DNA from: Salinihabitans flavidus
Lineage (GTDB): Bacteria > Pseudomonadota > Alphaproteobacteria > Rhodobacterales > Rhodobacteraceae
Length of the DNA: 47,074 nt
Direction of reading: 5' to 3'
NCBI RefSeq assembly: GCF_900110425.1
Contig: NZ_FODS01000026.1
Coordinates: 1 to 47,074, forward strand
The notes under the pieces: generated by a model
Told to the model about the DNA's origin: nothing
The model's input: only the letters and a program-made list of their open reading frames with translations
Databases searched by the model: none
Shown: piece by piece, positions 7,655 to 16,285 of the stretch
Layout of the letters: the number at the start of each line of letters is the position of its first letter
Numbering within the stretch: position 1 is the stretch's first letter
Program-made: the position numbers and the translations under genes

Positions 7655-9774
7655 GTCAGCTCTCCCCAATAAGAATCGTGAGAGGTCCAGTTCGGGTCGG
7701 CATCGGGGATCGGATAGCGCCCGATCCGGTTGTTGTAGATGCCGCCCAGATACAGGTATCCCTTGTGCTCGCGGATCGAGGTAATCATCGGATGCGCCTC
7801 GCCGCCCAGATCCCAGAGCACGTCAAGAACGTTCCCGTCCTTGTCGAACTTGATCACGCAGCCGGTGTTCATGTTCGGATAAAGCCAGTCGTCCCGCGAC
7901 ACGCTCTGCACCATCCGGCGCCGGAAACCGGGCATCCGCTGGGCAAGGTCGAACACGGGCGAGCGCATTCCGCAAAGCGCGCACCAGTAGGTGCCGTCAG
8001 AGGCACGGTTGATGTTATCCGGGTATCCCGGCAGGTTGGCGATCACGACGTCGCGCTGCCCCTTTCTGGGACCGTCGAACCAATAGCGGGTGATCCGGCA
8101 GCCCCATGTTTCGGCATAGAGCAGCGATTGCCCCTCGAACTCGACGCAAATCCCGTTTGGAAGCTGCAAGTTCGGCAGCACGGTCCGCGAGGAGCCGTCC
8201 TTGGGATCATAGCAGATGATCCGCCCGTTGCCGCGTGCTTCGAGCGCATCGACCATCCAGTCATACATCTCGTAGCGTACCGTCGCCTCGCTGAAGAACA
8301 CGCGGCCATCCGGTGCGATGTCGAGGTCATCCGCCAGCCGCAACCGTGAATCGTCGGCGATGGACAACCAGCTTCGATTGGTTTCGTCCGAGAGCTTGGT
8401 CACCGTCTGATCGGGGGCAATCATGAACAACCCCATCCCGCCAACGCAGACATGCAGATTGTCCCTTGCGTCGAAGGCCATGCCCAGCGGATGACCGCCG
8501 ATATGGGCAAAGACCTCGATCCGGGTGTAGTCGGGGGCGAAGATCCGGATCACGTCGCCATGCCGGCTGCCGCAATACATGTTGTCCTCGCGGTCGAAGA
8601 TCATGTCCTCGGGACCGTCCAGTTCACCAAGCCCGATCGCCTCCACACCGCGCAGCTTGTCGTTGAGCGCATAGGGAGAGTCCGACCCTATTGCCGTCTC
8701 GGGAAGCGGCGGCAGCTTGAAATAGGTCGGCGAGACATAGGACCGTGCAAGGATCTTGCTGCGGTTTTTCATCCAGCGCACGTCGATGGCCACCGCGAGC
8801 AGAAGCACAGAGCCCAGAACAAGTGAACTGGCTCCGCTCATGAGCCCCATGCGGATCAGGCTGTTTTGCACCAGAATGATGATGACCGTTCCGAGGGCCG
8901 CCTTGACGATGGAGCCGCGCCCGCCCCCAAGGCTGATCCCGCCCAGCACGACGGCGGTCAGGATCGTCACCTCGAGCCCGAGGCCGACGCCGGCGCTCGC
9001 GCTCGAAAGCCGCGCGGCGTAAAAGGTCGAGGCCAGTCCACACAACATCCCGGAGATGACATAGGTGGCACAGACGGTCCGCTTGACGCGGATGCCCGCG
9101 TTATAGGCCGACCTGCGCGACCCTCCGACCGCCATCAGATGCCAGCCGAACCGAAAGCGTGTCAGAACCAGATGCGCGGCAACGGCAACGACGACCACGG
9201 CGACAAGGCTTGACGGAATCCCGAATATATTGCCAAGCGCCATGAACTCCCACGCCAGCGAGGCATTGAACCCCCGGCCGATGATCATGGCGTAATCAAG
9301 TAGAAGCATATCCACGCTTGCCCGCACGATGATCAGCATGACCAGGGTCGTCAGAAAGGCGCGCAAACCAAGATACCCGATCAGGATGCCATTGATCAGC
9401 CCGACCGCCCCGCCAACCGCGATAACCGCCGGAATCCCGAGGATCAGCGGAAGCTCAAGATAGTTGATCAGGGCAAGCGAGACGAAGTTGCACAAGGCAA
9501 AGATCGAGCCCACAGAAAGATCGATTCCGCCCGCCATCATTACGATCGTCATGCCGATCGCGATAAAGAGGTATTCCCCGTAGATCCGCCCGATATCGTT
9601 GAGATTGGCTGCCGACAGGAAATTGGGCATCTGCGTGCCGAAGAAGATCAGGACCAGCACCAGAATGAAGGCCGGGATCAGCGTATCGATCCAGTTCTTG
9701 CTGAGAATCTCGCCAAGCGCGTGATCCGGCACCAAACGGTAACGCCATTTTGCCCAGGTCTCGGATGCGGCCAT
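7651..9774 (-). CDS. Fusion: sugar-type ABC permease + SMP-30/APMAP-like beta-propeller
   Basis: 707 residues from ATG 9774 (GGAG 8 nt upstream; an ATG at 9780 is also possible). Residues about 30-340 form a BPD_transp_2/RbsC-type permease with many hydrophobic helices and the family motifs MMAGGIDLSVGS and VVLGGISLGGGRGS. After a short basic, soluble linker (about 340-375) residues 378-707 form a strictosidine-synthase/APMAP-type propeller: ELDGPEDMIFD, LPNGICVEF, LPGYPDNINRASDGTYW, MPGFRRRMVQ. RbsC permeases usually end in the cytoplasm, so the propeller would face the cytosol and could act on substrate as it enters. The reading frame is continuous with no frameshift sign, and the following gene is coupled by ATGA overlap, so the fusion looks genuine rather than a sequencing error. 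Confidence 0.88.
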   Translation of the reverse strand: MAASETWAKWRYRLVPDHALGEILSKNWIDTLIPAFILVLVLIFFGTQMPNFLSAANLNDIGRIYGEYLFIAIGMTIVMMAGGIDLSVGSIFALCNFVSLALINYLELPLILGIPAVIAVGGAVGLINGILIGYLGLRAFLTTLVMLIIVRASVDMLLLDYAMIIGRGFNASLAWEFMALGNIFGIPSSLVAVVVVAVAAHLVLTRFRFGWHLMAVGGSRRSAYNAGIRVKRTVCATYVISGMLCGLASTFYAARLSSASAGVGLGLEVTILTAVVLGGISLGGGRGSIVKAALGTVIIILVQNSLIRMGLMSGASSLVLGSVLLLAVAIDVRWMKNRSKILARSYVSPTYFKLPPLPETAIGSDSPYALNDKLRGVEAIGLGELDGPEDMIFDREDNMYCGSRHGDVIRIFAPDYTRIEVFAHIGGHPLGMAFDARDNLHVCVGGMGLFMIAPDQTVTKLSDETNRSWLSIADDSRLRLADDLDIAPDGRVFFSEATVRYEMYDWMVDALEARGNGRIICYDPKDGSSRTVLPNLQLPNGICVEFEGQSLLYAETWGCRITRYWFDGPRKGQRDVVIANLPGYPDNINRASDGTYWCALCGMRSPVFDLAQRMPGFRRRMVQSVSRDDWLYPNMNTGCVIKFDKDGNVLDVLWDLGGEAHPMITSIREHKGYLYLGGIYNNRIGRYPIPDADPNWTSHDSYWGELT

Positions 9775-9862
9775 GTCCATAACTCCATAAGTTGCCCCGG
9801 CCCGGCTTGAATCCGGGCGGTCACGGGGCCCGCGAACGCGCGCCCCGTGGTCTCGATTGCTA

Positions 9863-10894
9863 TCAGCCGCCGTGGGCCTTCAGCTCTTCCAGGGTCCAGC
9901 ACGAAGAGGGTGTCATGTTCTCCTTCGTGATGTACTTCAGGGGCGTGTAGAGCGCGAAAGGCGCCGATCCGGGCTCCGGGTCGGTCTGCAACAGGATCTT
10001 CAGCGCCGAATTGAGATCACGCGCCTGTCCGGGCACGTCATAGCTGTAGTAGGCGTCGAAGTTGCCGTTCTCGATATTGTCGCAGGCCGCCGCCTGATTG
10101 CCTCCGCCCGAACTCACGAGGAACACCTGATCTTCAAGTCCGGCTTCGCGGATCGCTGCGGCTGTGCCGATGTCCTGCCCATCCCAGATGCCCAGAATAC
10201 CGCAAAGGTCCGGATGCTGCTTGAGAATGGTCGACGTGATGGCCTGCGCCTTGGAGGAATCGAAATCCGCCGCCTGCGTGGCGACAAGCTCGATCTCGGG
10301 ATGCGCCGAGAAGACATCGTTGACGGCCTGTCCCGCGATCGTTGCTGTCGGATTGGCCAGCATGCCCTGGACAAAGGCAACCTTGCCGTTGCGCCCCGAT
10401 CCCTCGCCGCAGGCATTGACGACCGCTTCGGCCTGTTTGACGCCCATTTCGTACCAGTCGGTTCCGACATAGACATCGCCGTTGGTCACAGACTTCAGGT
10501 TGATCTGAATGACGTTGATCCCGGCCCGCATCGCCTTTTGAACGATCCGGTTGTAGGCTTGCATGTCAAGAGGATGCAGGATGAGGACATCCGGCTTTTC
10601 GGCGATGAAGCCATTGGCGGCCTGCGCCCCGGCTTCGGTGTTCCAGTTCGGATCGCGCACCATCACTTCATAGCCCAGGGCGTCCGCCTGGTTCTGCAAG
10701 CCGGCATTCCACCCTTCTGTCAGGTCGAACCCCATGGACAGGGGCACAAACCCGACCTTCTTGCCCTTCAACGCCGCGTAGTAGTCTTTTGACTGGCCAT
10801 CATCGAAGGGTTCGGCCATCGCGCTCCCGGCAAGCCCGGTCAGGCCAAGCGTCGCCGCAGTCACCACCGTCTTGAAAGTTGTTCTAAGTCTCAT
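9863..10894 (-). CDS. Periplasmic sugar-type ABC substrate-binding protein (RbsB-like)
   Basis: 343 residues with a clear signal peptide (basic MRLRTTFK, hydrophobic core, GSAMA-EP cleavage near residue 27). The mature part is a Peripla_BP_4/type I fold: GKKVGFVPLSMGFDLTEGW at the start, KPDVLILHPLDM, GINVIQINL, GTDWYEMG, and the ILGIWDGQDIGTAAAI hinge-side segment. It delivers ligand to the two permeases and the RbsA-like ATPase encoded in the same operon. GGGAG precedes the ATG. The ligand cannot be read from sequence; the relatives are annotated as sugar binders but the operon contains CoA-thioester enzymes, not sugar kinases. Confidence 0.9.
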   Translation of the reverse strand: MRLRTTFKTVVTAATLGLTGLAGSAMAEPFDDGQSKDYYAALKGKKVGFVPLSMGFDLTEGWNAGLQNQADALGYEVMVRDPNWNTEAGAQAANGFIAEKPDVLILHPLDMQAYNRIVQKAMRAGINVIQINLKSVTNGDVYVGTDWYEMGVKQAEAVVNACGEGSGRNGKVAFVQGMLANPTATIAGQAVNDVFSAHPEIELVATQAADFDSSKAQAITSTILKQHPDLCGILGIWDGQDIGTAAAIREAGLEDQVFLVSSGGGNQAAACDNIENGNFDAYYSYDVPGQARDLNSALKILLQTDPEPGSAPFALYTPLKYITKENMTPSSCWTLEELKAHGG

Positions 10895-10946
10895 TCTCTT
10901 CTCCCTGATTGGACAGTTTCTGTCCCTGCTGTTGTCCGCGAAGCGG

Positions 10947-11915
10947 TCAGATATCTCCGTGCTGCGCGGTTTGCTCGTCCCTCGGGTTCAGCATCGTGTC
11001 GATCACGATGGCCGCCAGAAGGATTATGCTCTTGAAAATGTTCTGCGCCGTGTAGCTCAGGTTTAGGATCGTCATCCCGTTGAGCAGGATTCCGATCAGC
11101 AGCGTGCCGACGATCACATTGCGGACACCGCCCTTCCCTCCCGAAAGGCCGATCCCACCCAGAACCACGACAAGGATCACGTCATACACCTGCGTCGACA
11201 GCGCCAGCCGCGTGTTCATGCTCGACACCGACGTGGCGATCACCACCCCGGCCAAAAGCGCGATGACCGCGATCAGCACATATTGAAGCATCATCACCGG
11301 CCGCACTGGTATCCCCGTGATGCGCGCGGTCCACAGGTTGTCGCCGATGGCGTAGTTGTAGCGGCCGTATTTGCTGAATTGCAGGAAGACATGCACGATC
11401 AGCGCGACCAGCGCGAAGGCGATGACCGGATTCGGAATACCGAGAAAGCGACCGCTGCCGATCTGATAGAACCAGCTTTCGCCCTGCGGCAGATAGACGA
11501 CGTCCGTTCCGACAAGGAACGATTTTCCAAAGCCGTAGATGGCAACGCCCATGGCGAGCGTGGCGAAGATCGCCGGGATCTCGACATAGGCGATCAGAAC
11601 CCCGTTGATCAGACCGATCACAACCGCAAACCCGAGGGCGAGACCGAACGCCACCCAGAGGTTCGTGCCGTCGTTCACCATCACAAGCATCCACGCGACG
11701 GAAATCACCATGGTGGACACCATCGACAGATCGATTCCGCGCCCGATGACCCCGATCGCCATTCCCGTCCCCAGAATCCCGAGGATCGACACGTTCTGCA
11801 CCAGCGACAGGATATTGCCGCCGCTCAGAAAACCGTCGAGCCCGACCGAGAAGCCGATGAACAGGATCACCGAGATGAGAAGGACGATCCGTTCCTGATT
11901 GAGCCGGTTCAGCAT
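10947..11915 (-). CDS. Sugar-type ABC importer permease (RbsC-like)
   Basis: 322 residues from ATG 11915, which is preceded by GGAGAG; the frame is open further but that region overlaps the upstream gene's end. About eight to ten hydrophobic segments and the BPD_transp_2 motifs VIGRGIDLSMVS and VVLGGIGLSGGKGG. The second permease of the importer is the N-terminal half of the fused gene at 7651-9774, giving a heterodimeric channel. The gene lies 52 bp before the binding-protein gene. Confidence 0.9.
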   Translation of the reverse strand: MLNRLNQERIVLLISVILFIGFSVGLDGFLSGGNILSLVQNVSILGILGTGMAIGVIGRGIDLSMVSTMVISVAWMLVMVNDGTNLWVAFGLALGFAVVIGLINGVLIAYVEIPAIFATLAMGVAIYGFGKSFLVGTDVVYLPQGESWFYQIGSGRFLGIPNPVIAFALVALIVHVFLQFSKYGRYNYAIGDNLWTARITGIPVRPVMMLQYVLIAVIALLAGVVIATSVSSMNTRLALSTQVYDVILVVVLGGIGLSGGKGGVRNVIVGTLLIGILLNGMTILNLSYTAQNIFKSIILLAAIVIDTMLNPRDEQTAQHGDI

Positions 11916-11931
11916 GGTGCTCTCTCCAATG

Positions 11932-12936
11932 TCACAGCGGGTATCCGACCATCTGGCCATCTTCGACGCGCTCGATGTATTCGGTCATCCCGAACCCCTC
12001 GCGGCCGTCCCAGGTGAACTTCGAGTACCCTTCGGCGATCCGTGAAATCAGCGTCTCGCCATCGACCTGACGGCGGTTTCGCAGCGGCGCGAGGGTCAGC
12101 ACCTCGGCGTCGATCAACGCCTTGCGCTTGTCCGTCGCAACGCTGAGCCTGACACGATGCGGGTCATGCTTGTCGGTCCAGTCGGTGATCACGTTGAGAT
12201 CGGTAACCTCCTCGTATTCACCATCCACGAGCAGAACGCCCAGACGCCGGGTCTTTCCGGCCTCGTCGGTGATCCGCAGCAGCATGAATCCGTCGCCATC
12301 CTCGAAGTTGGCTATGAACAGCCGGTAGTAGTAGATCGCCTGCCAGTATCGCGGCCCCCATGAATGATCGCGCCAGCCGCGCCCGTCGATCTGCCAGCGT
12401 TCGGCGCCGACCTCGATCACGCCATCGACCTTGCCATGCTGGTTGAAATGCCCGCGTGAGAAATCACGCCCGTACATCGTCGGCGTGACATCGTCGGTCG
12501 GCTCGCCCCCGTGGATTGGGGACGACGCCACATGCGTGAAATCCACCCGCCCCGGCAAACGCGGCCCCTCCGCGAAAAGCCGCTGTGGCTCGCGCAGGTC
12601 GTCGGGATTGTCCACGATGAGCAGATCGCCCTCGTACTGCATCCGAATGGACTTGAACGGCTCGATCACCTCATAGGACAGACCGCCCGCATCGAAGGCA
12701 TTGTTGTGCTCGATCCGTGGCCGCTGAAACTGGCAGGCGACCCGGCCGTCGGGCAAGTAGAGACAGACCGAGAGCTCCGCCCGGCCCTCGTTCACCCGGT
12801 TGCCAAGACGCATCCAGCCGCCGACCCTTTGCCTGAAATCGAACCCGTTGGAATAGACGCTTTCGTTGAAATTCGGCACCGGATCGGGGGCGTGATTGTA
12901 TTCGTCCTCGCGGCGCATCAGGAAGTTGCTCATCAC
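11932..12936 (-). CDS. CrtC/AttH-like lipocalin-domain protein (DUF7064/DUF7065 type), function unknown
   Basis: 334 residues, soluble, no signal peptide, GGAG 8 nt before the ATG. I recognise a hydroxyneurosporene-synthase/AttH-like double lipocalin layout: an N-terminal barrel with the AFDAGGLSYEVIEPFKSIRMQ strand region, then the GRGWRDHSWGPR motif (about residues 190-201), characteristic of the family, and a C-terminal barrel. Relatives bind or modify hydrophobic molecules (CrtC hydrates carotenoids), but no activity is known for this subgroup. It lies between the importer genes and the acyl-CoA dehydrogenase in one operon, so a role in handling a hydrophobic substrate or intermediate is inferred. 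The domain name is from memory of the family; the motif is seen directly. Confidence 0.65.
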   Translation of the reverse strand: MMSNFLMRREDEYNHAPDPVPNFNESVYSNGFDFRQRVGGWMRLGNRVNEGRAELSVCLYLPDGRVACQFQRPRIEHNNAFDAGGLSYEVIEPFKSIRMQYEGDLLIVDNPDDLREPQRLFAEGPRLPGRVDFTHVASSPIHGGEPTDDVTPTMYGRDFSRGHFNQHGKVDGVIEVGAERWQIDGRGWRDHSWGPRYWQAIYYYRLFIANFEDGDGFMLLRITDEAGKTRRLGVLLVDGEYEEVTDLNVITDWTDKHDPHRVRLSVATDKRKALIDAEVLTLAPLRNRRQVDGETLISRIAEGYSKFTWDGREGFGMTEYIERVEDGQMVGYPL

Positions 12937-12960
12937 TATCGCTCCTTTTTCTCGGGCCGC

Positions 12961-14181
12961 TCAGGCCGCATTGTCCGTGGCGCCACCGCGCGCAAGTTCC
13001 GTCCGTGCAAGCGCCTCGCGGTGCACCTCGTCCGGTCCGTCGCCGATCCGCAGGAACCGGGTCTCGGCAAAGGCCATCGCCAGAAAGAAATCCTCGCTCA
13101 GCCCGCTGCCGCCATGGACCTGAATGGCCCGGTCGATGATCTGGCCGGTGACGGTCGGCACGAAGATCTTCGCCATGGCGATGTCGTGCCGCGCCGCCTT
13201 GTTGCCCAGCCGGTCCATCGACCACGCCGCCTTGAGTGTCATGAGGCGCGCTGCCTCCAACTCGGTGCGGCATTGCCCGATCACCTGCCGCACGCCGCCC
13301 ATCTCCGACAGGCGGTTGCCGAACGCGGTGCGCGCGCCGGCTCTTGCGCACATCGCCTCCATGGCGCGCTCGGCCAGGCCGATGAACCGCATGCAGTGAT
13401 GGATGCGCCCGGGGCCAAGCCGCCCCTGCGCAATCTCGAACCCCCTGCCTTCGCCCAGAAGCATCGCGTCCGTCGGCACCCGCACCTTGTCGAAAACCAC
13501 CTCTGCATGGCCCAGCGGCGGATGCTGAAACCCGTAAACCGCCAGCGGGCGCGTCACCGTCACGCCGGGGCTGTCCATCGGCACAAGGATCATGGATTGC
13601 TGCTTGTGCTTGGGGGCATCGGGGTCACTCTTGCCCATCACGATGGCGACCTTGCAGGCATCGGCCATCGCCCCGGTCGTCCACCATTTGCGGCCGGTAA
13701 CGACATATTCATCGCCATCGCGTTCAATGCGCGTTTCGATGTTCGTCGCGTCCGAAGAGGCGACCTGCGGCTCGGTCATCGCGAAGCACGACCGGATCTC
13801 GGCGTTCAGAAGCGGCTTGAGCCACCGCTCCTTCTGCGCGTCCGTGCCGTAAACCGACAGGATCTCCATGTTGCCCACGTCTGGCGCGTTGCAGTTGAAG
13901 ATCTCCGGCCCCGCGAGGGATCGGCCAAGCGTTTCGCACAGATGCGTGTATTGATAGTTCGACAGCCCCTGCCCCTCGGGTCCGTGATTGTAGAACAGGT
14001 TCCACAGCCCTTGCTCACGCGCTTTGGCCTGAAGGTCGCGTTGCAGCGCGCTATGCGCCCAGCGACCCTCCTGCCGCGACTCGTCAAGAAGCTCCGCCTC
14101 GTTGGGATAGACATACGCCCCCATGAACTCGGTCAGCGTCTCTTTCAGCGCCTTGGTCTTGTCGTCCAGTTCCGCAAACAT
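12961..14181 (-). CDS. Acyl-CoA dehydrogenase, ACAD10/11-like subgroup
   Basis: 406 residues from ATG 14181 (a GTG nine bases earlier is possible). Three-part ACAD fold: helical N-domain with FMGAYVYPNEAELLD (the FMxxxVYPNE signature I associate with the ACAD10/11 branch), beta-domain with CFAMTEPQVASSDATN, and C-domain with GRLGPGRIHHCMRFIG and QVHGGSGLSEDFFLA. FAD-dependent. In the ACAD10/11 and bacterial LvaC group the enzyme removes phosphate from a 4-phosphoacyl-CoA instead of carrying out plain desaturation. The presence of an APH-like kinase and an acyl-CoA ligase in the same operon supports that reading; the sequence alone does not prove it. Confidence 0.85.
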   Translation of the reverse strand: MFAELDDKTKALKETLTEFMGAYVYPNEAELLDESRQEGRWAHSALQRDLQAKAREQGLWNLFYNHGPEGQGLSNYQYTHLCETLGRSLAGPEIFNCNAPDVGNMEILSVYGTDAQKERWLKPLLNAEIRSCFAMTEPQVASSDATNIETRIERDGDEYVVTGRKWWTTGAMADACKVAIVMGKSDPDAPKHKQQSMILVPMDSPGVTVTRPLAVYGFQHPPLGHAEVVFDKVRVPTDAMLLGEGRGFEIAQGRLGPGRIHHCMRFIGLAERAMEAMCARAGARTAFGNRLSEMGGVRQVIGQCRTELEAARLMTLKAAWSMDRLGNKAARHDIAMAKIFVPTVTGQIIDRAIQVHGGSGLSEDFFLAMAFAETRFLRIGDGPDEVHREALARTELARGGATDNAA

Positions 14182-14193
14182 CCGTTTCACCTT

Positions 14194-15804
14194 TCAGGTG
14201 CTGATTGTGTCTCTCTTGACCACGATCCCGGCCTTCTCGCGGTCCCATGTGTCCGCGGTGATGCCCTCTTCCCTCAACTCGACCTTCTTGATCTTCGCGG
14301 TCGGCGTGCGCGGCAGTTCGTCCACGAAACGCACGAAGCGCGGGATCATGAAATGCGCCATGCGTGGCCGCAGAAACTCGATGAGCGCGGCCGGCTCCAG
14401 CGTCTCGCCCGGGCGCATCGCTATCACGGCGAGAACCTCGTCCTCGGCCTCCTCGCTCCTGACAGCAACCGCCGCCGCCTCGCGCACGGCGGGATGCCCG
14501 GCGATCTCGCTTTCGACCTCGAAGGACGAGATATTCTCGCCCCGGCGCCGGATCGCGTCCTTCAGCCGGTCGCAGAAATAGAAATTGCCCTCTTCGTCGC
14601 GCTTGAACCCGTCGCCGGTGTGAAACCACCCGTTCCGCCATGCGTCCGCCGTCGCCTGCGGGTTGGCCGCGTATCCGTGGCTGATCGCCCAAGGGCAATC
14701 GGTGCGCACCACAAGCTCGCCCATCTCGCCCGGCGGCAGTTCACAGTCATTCTCATCGACGATCCGCACCTCGATGCCGGGCCGGGGCCGTCCCGCGCTG
14801 CCAAGGGCCGTCGGGTTCGGAGGCGACACCAGCGGCATGGACACCTCCGTCATGTTGAAATGAGTGTGCACGTCGGTGCCGAACCGCTCGTGAAACTCCA
14901 TCGCCGAGGCGTTCAGCGGCACATAGGTGCAACTGCGCAGGCTGTGATCGCGGTCATCCGCGCTCTGTGGTTGCTTCAACAGAAAATTACCCATCACCCC
15001 GAGGATGATCGTCGTCGTGATCTGCGCCTCGCGCACCGTCTGCCAGAAGGTTTCGGTCTTGAAGCTCTCGATCATCGCGATGGACCCGCCGTGGATCAGC
15101 ATCGCCGTGACCGGCATCACCCCGCCGCTGTGATAGATGGGCAGGTTGATCATGTAGCGGTCGTCGCTATCGAGAAACGGCGCCGAGTCGGCCATCTGGT
15201 GCAGATGGAAATAGGACGACAGCACCCCCTTGGACGGCCCCGTCGTGCCCGACGTGAAGATGATCGACTGAAGATCCCATGGCATCAGCGGCCGGTCCAG
15301 CGCAATCGGCGCGGTCTCGTCGCTGTCCAGGGCCGTGGCCGGATGCACCGCCAGCCCGCCCAGATCGGGCGCGTCCCCCCTGAGCACCACCACATCGCTG
15401 AGTTGCCCGGTCTCCACCCCCTGCAGATGCGGCGCCAGCTCGGCATGAACGATCGCCAGCCGCGCCTCCGACAGGGTCACCGCATGGCTCAGAAGACCGC
15501 CCCGATAGGCGATGTTCATCGGAACGAACACGGCGCCAAGGTAGTTCAGCGCGAACCAGACCCGGATGGCATCGGCGCAGTTCGGCAACCAGACCAGCAC
15601 CCGCTCGTCCTGCGCGACACCAAGCGCCTGCAAGGCATGGGCCGTTCGGATCGTATGCTCCAGCGTGCGCGCATAGCTCCATGTTTCGCCATCGGCAAAG
15701 CGCGCGAAGATCTTGTCGGGCTGCGCCTCGGCGTTGCGCTCCAGCAAATACCGCTGAACGCAGGCTTCGGGCGCAGGCAGGCGCGGATCAATATGGTCGG
15801 TCAT
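14194..15804 (-). CDS. AMP-forming acyl-CoA ligase
   Basis: 536 residues from ATG 15804, with a G-rich ribosome binding site. ANL superfamily motifs: P-loop-like FTSGTTGPSKG, LINLP-type substrate region MINLPIYHSGG, GWFHTGDGFKRDEEGNFYF, the hinge DRLKDAIRRRGENIS, and PRTPTAKIKKVELR with the C-terminal catalytic lysine. It activates a carboxylic acid with ATP and CoA in the cytoplasm; sequence style is close to CaiC/medium-chain ligases. In this operon it would make the CoA ester of the imported acid (or of the acid set free by the lactonases), the LvaE-like step. Ends 12 bp before the dehydrogenase start at 14181. Confidence 0.9.
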   Translation of the reverse strand: MTDHIDPRLPAPEACVQRYLLERNAEAQPDKIFARFADGETWSYARTLEHTIRTAHALQALGVAQDERVLVWLPNCADAIRVWFALNYLGAVFVPMNIAYRGGLLSHAVTLSEARLAIVHAELAPHLQGVETGQLSDVVVLRGDAPDLGGLAVHPATALDSDETAPIALDRPLMPWDLQSIIFTSGTTGPSKGVLSSYFHLHQMADSAPFLDSDDRYMINLPIYHSGGVMPVTAMLIHGGSIAMIESFKTETFWQTVREAQITTTIILGVMGNFLLKQPQSADDRDHSLRSCTYVPLNASAMEFHERFGTDVHTHFNMTEVSMPLVSPPNPTALGSAGRPRPGIEVRIVDENDCELPPGEMGELVVRTDCPWAISHGYAANPQATADAWRNGWFHTGDGFKRDEEGNFYFCDRLKDAIRRRGENISSFEVESEIAGHPAVREAAAVAVRSEEAEDEVLAVIAMRPGETLEPAALIEFLRPRMAHFMIPRFVRFVDELPRTPTAKIKKVELREEGITADTWDREKAGIVVKRDTIST

Positions 15805-15829
15805 GGTGTCCCCCCAATCCTCTTTGTCT

Positions 15830-16285
15830 TCAGCCGCCCTTGGCGATCTCGGCAAACAGGGGTCGTTTGGTCATCTTCATCTCTTCTTCCAACTCGTCGT
15901 GCATGTGCCGGCGAAGCCTCTCGCCGGCCGCCCTGACCGCGTCCCCCTCCAGACGCGACCATTCGATCAGACGGTCGGAGATCTCGCTGTCGATATCGTG
16001 GCATTGCGCCAGAAGGTCCCGGACGGCGACAGGCTCGGTCGCTTCCGGTTCGGGCGGCACCTCTCCGGCCGCCAGCGCCTTCGCCTCGGCCAGCGCCCGT
16101 CGCTTGGCGTCGAGGCTTTTCGCAACCTGTTCGGCGTCCCATTCCAGCCGGTCGCCGAAATTGTTCAGCAGATCGATCACCCCGACCGCCTGCCCGCGGG
16201 CATAGGGGTCGGACACATGAGGGACGATATCATCGCGCAACGTCGTGACGATTCCCTCGATCAAGCGGACAACTGACGGTTTCAT
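15830..16285 (-). CDS. Small DUF6285-like protein, probable partner of the APH-like kinase (LvaB-like)
   Basis: 151 residues, mostly helical, no signal or membrane segment. N-terminal half (about 1-60) carries VTTLRDDIVPHVSDPYARGQAVGVIDLLNNF-type sequence, which I assign to the DUF6285 family; the C-terminal half is rich in Arg, Glu and Ala and probably alpha-helical. Its ATG overlaps the kinase stop codon (ATGA), the tight coupling expected for subunits of one complex. In the Pseudomonas levulinate pathway the kinase LvaA needs a small partner, LvaB; this gene holds the same place. The equivalence is inferred from position, size and operon context, not from an alignment. Confidence 0.7.
   Translation of the reverse strand: MKPSVVRLIEGIVTTLRDDIVPHVSDPYARGQAVGVIDLLNNFGDRLEWDAEQVAKSLDAKRRALAEAKALAAGEVPPEPEATEPVAVRDLLAQCHDIDSEISDRLIEWSRLEGDAVRAAGERLRRHMHDELEEEMKMTKRPLFAEIAKGG

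Noticed and set aside
5079-11915. Ordinary ribose importer operon
   Set aside because: The transporter family is right, but there is no sugar kinase or isomerase, and lactonase-like and CoA-thioester enzymes occupy the operon instead.
12511-15936. Very long open frame on the plus strand (1141 codons)
   Set aside because: It runs antisense to the lipocalin-like, ACAD and acyl-CoA ligase genes, whose protein motifs are clear; the antisense protein is rich in Arg, His and Pro with no recognisable domain. It is an artefact of high GC.
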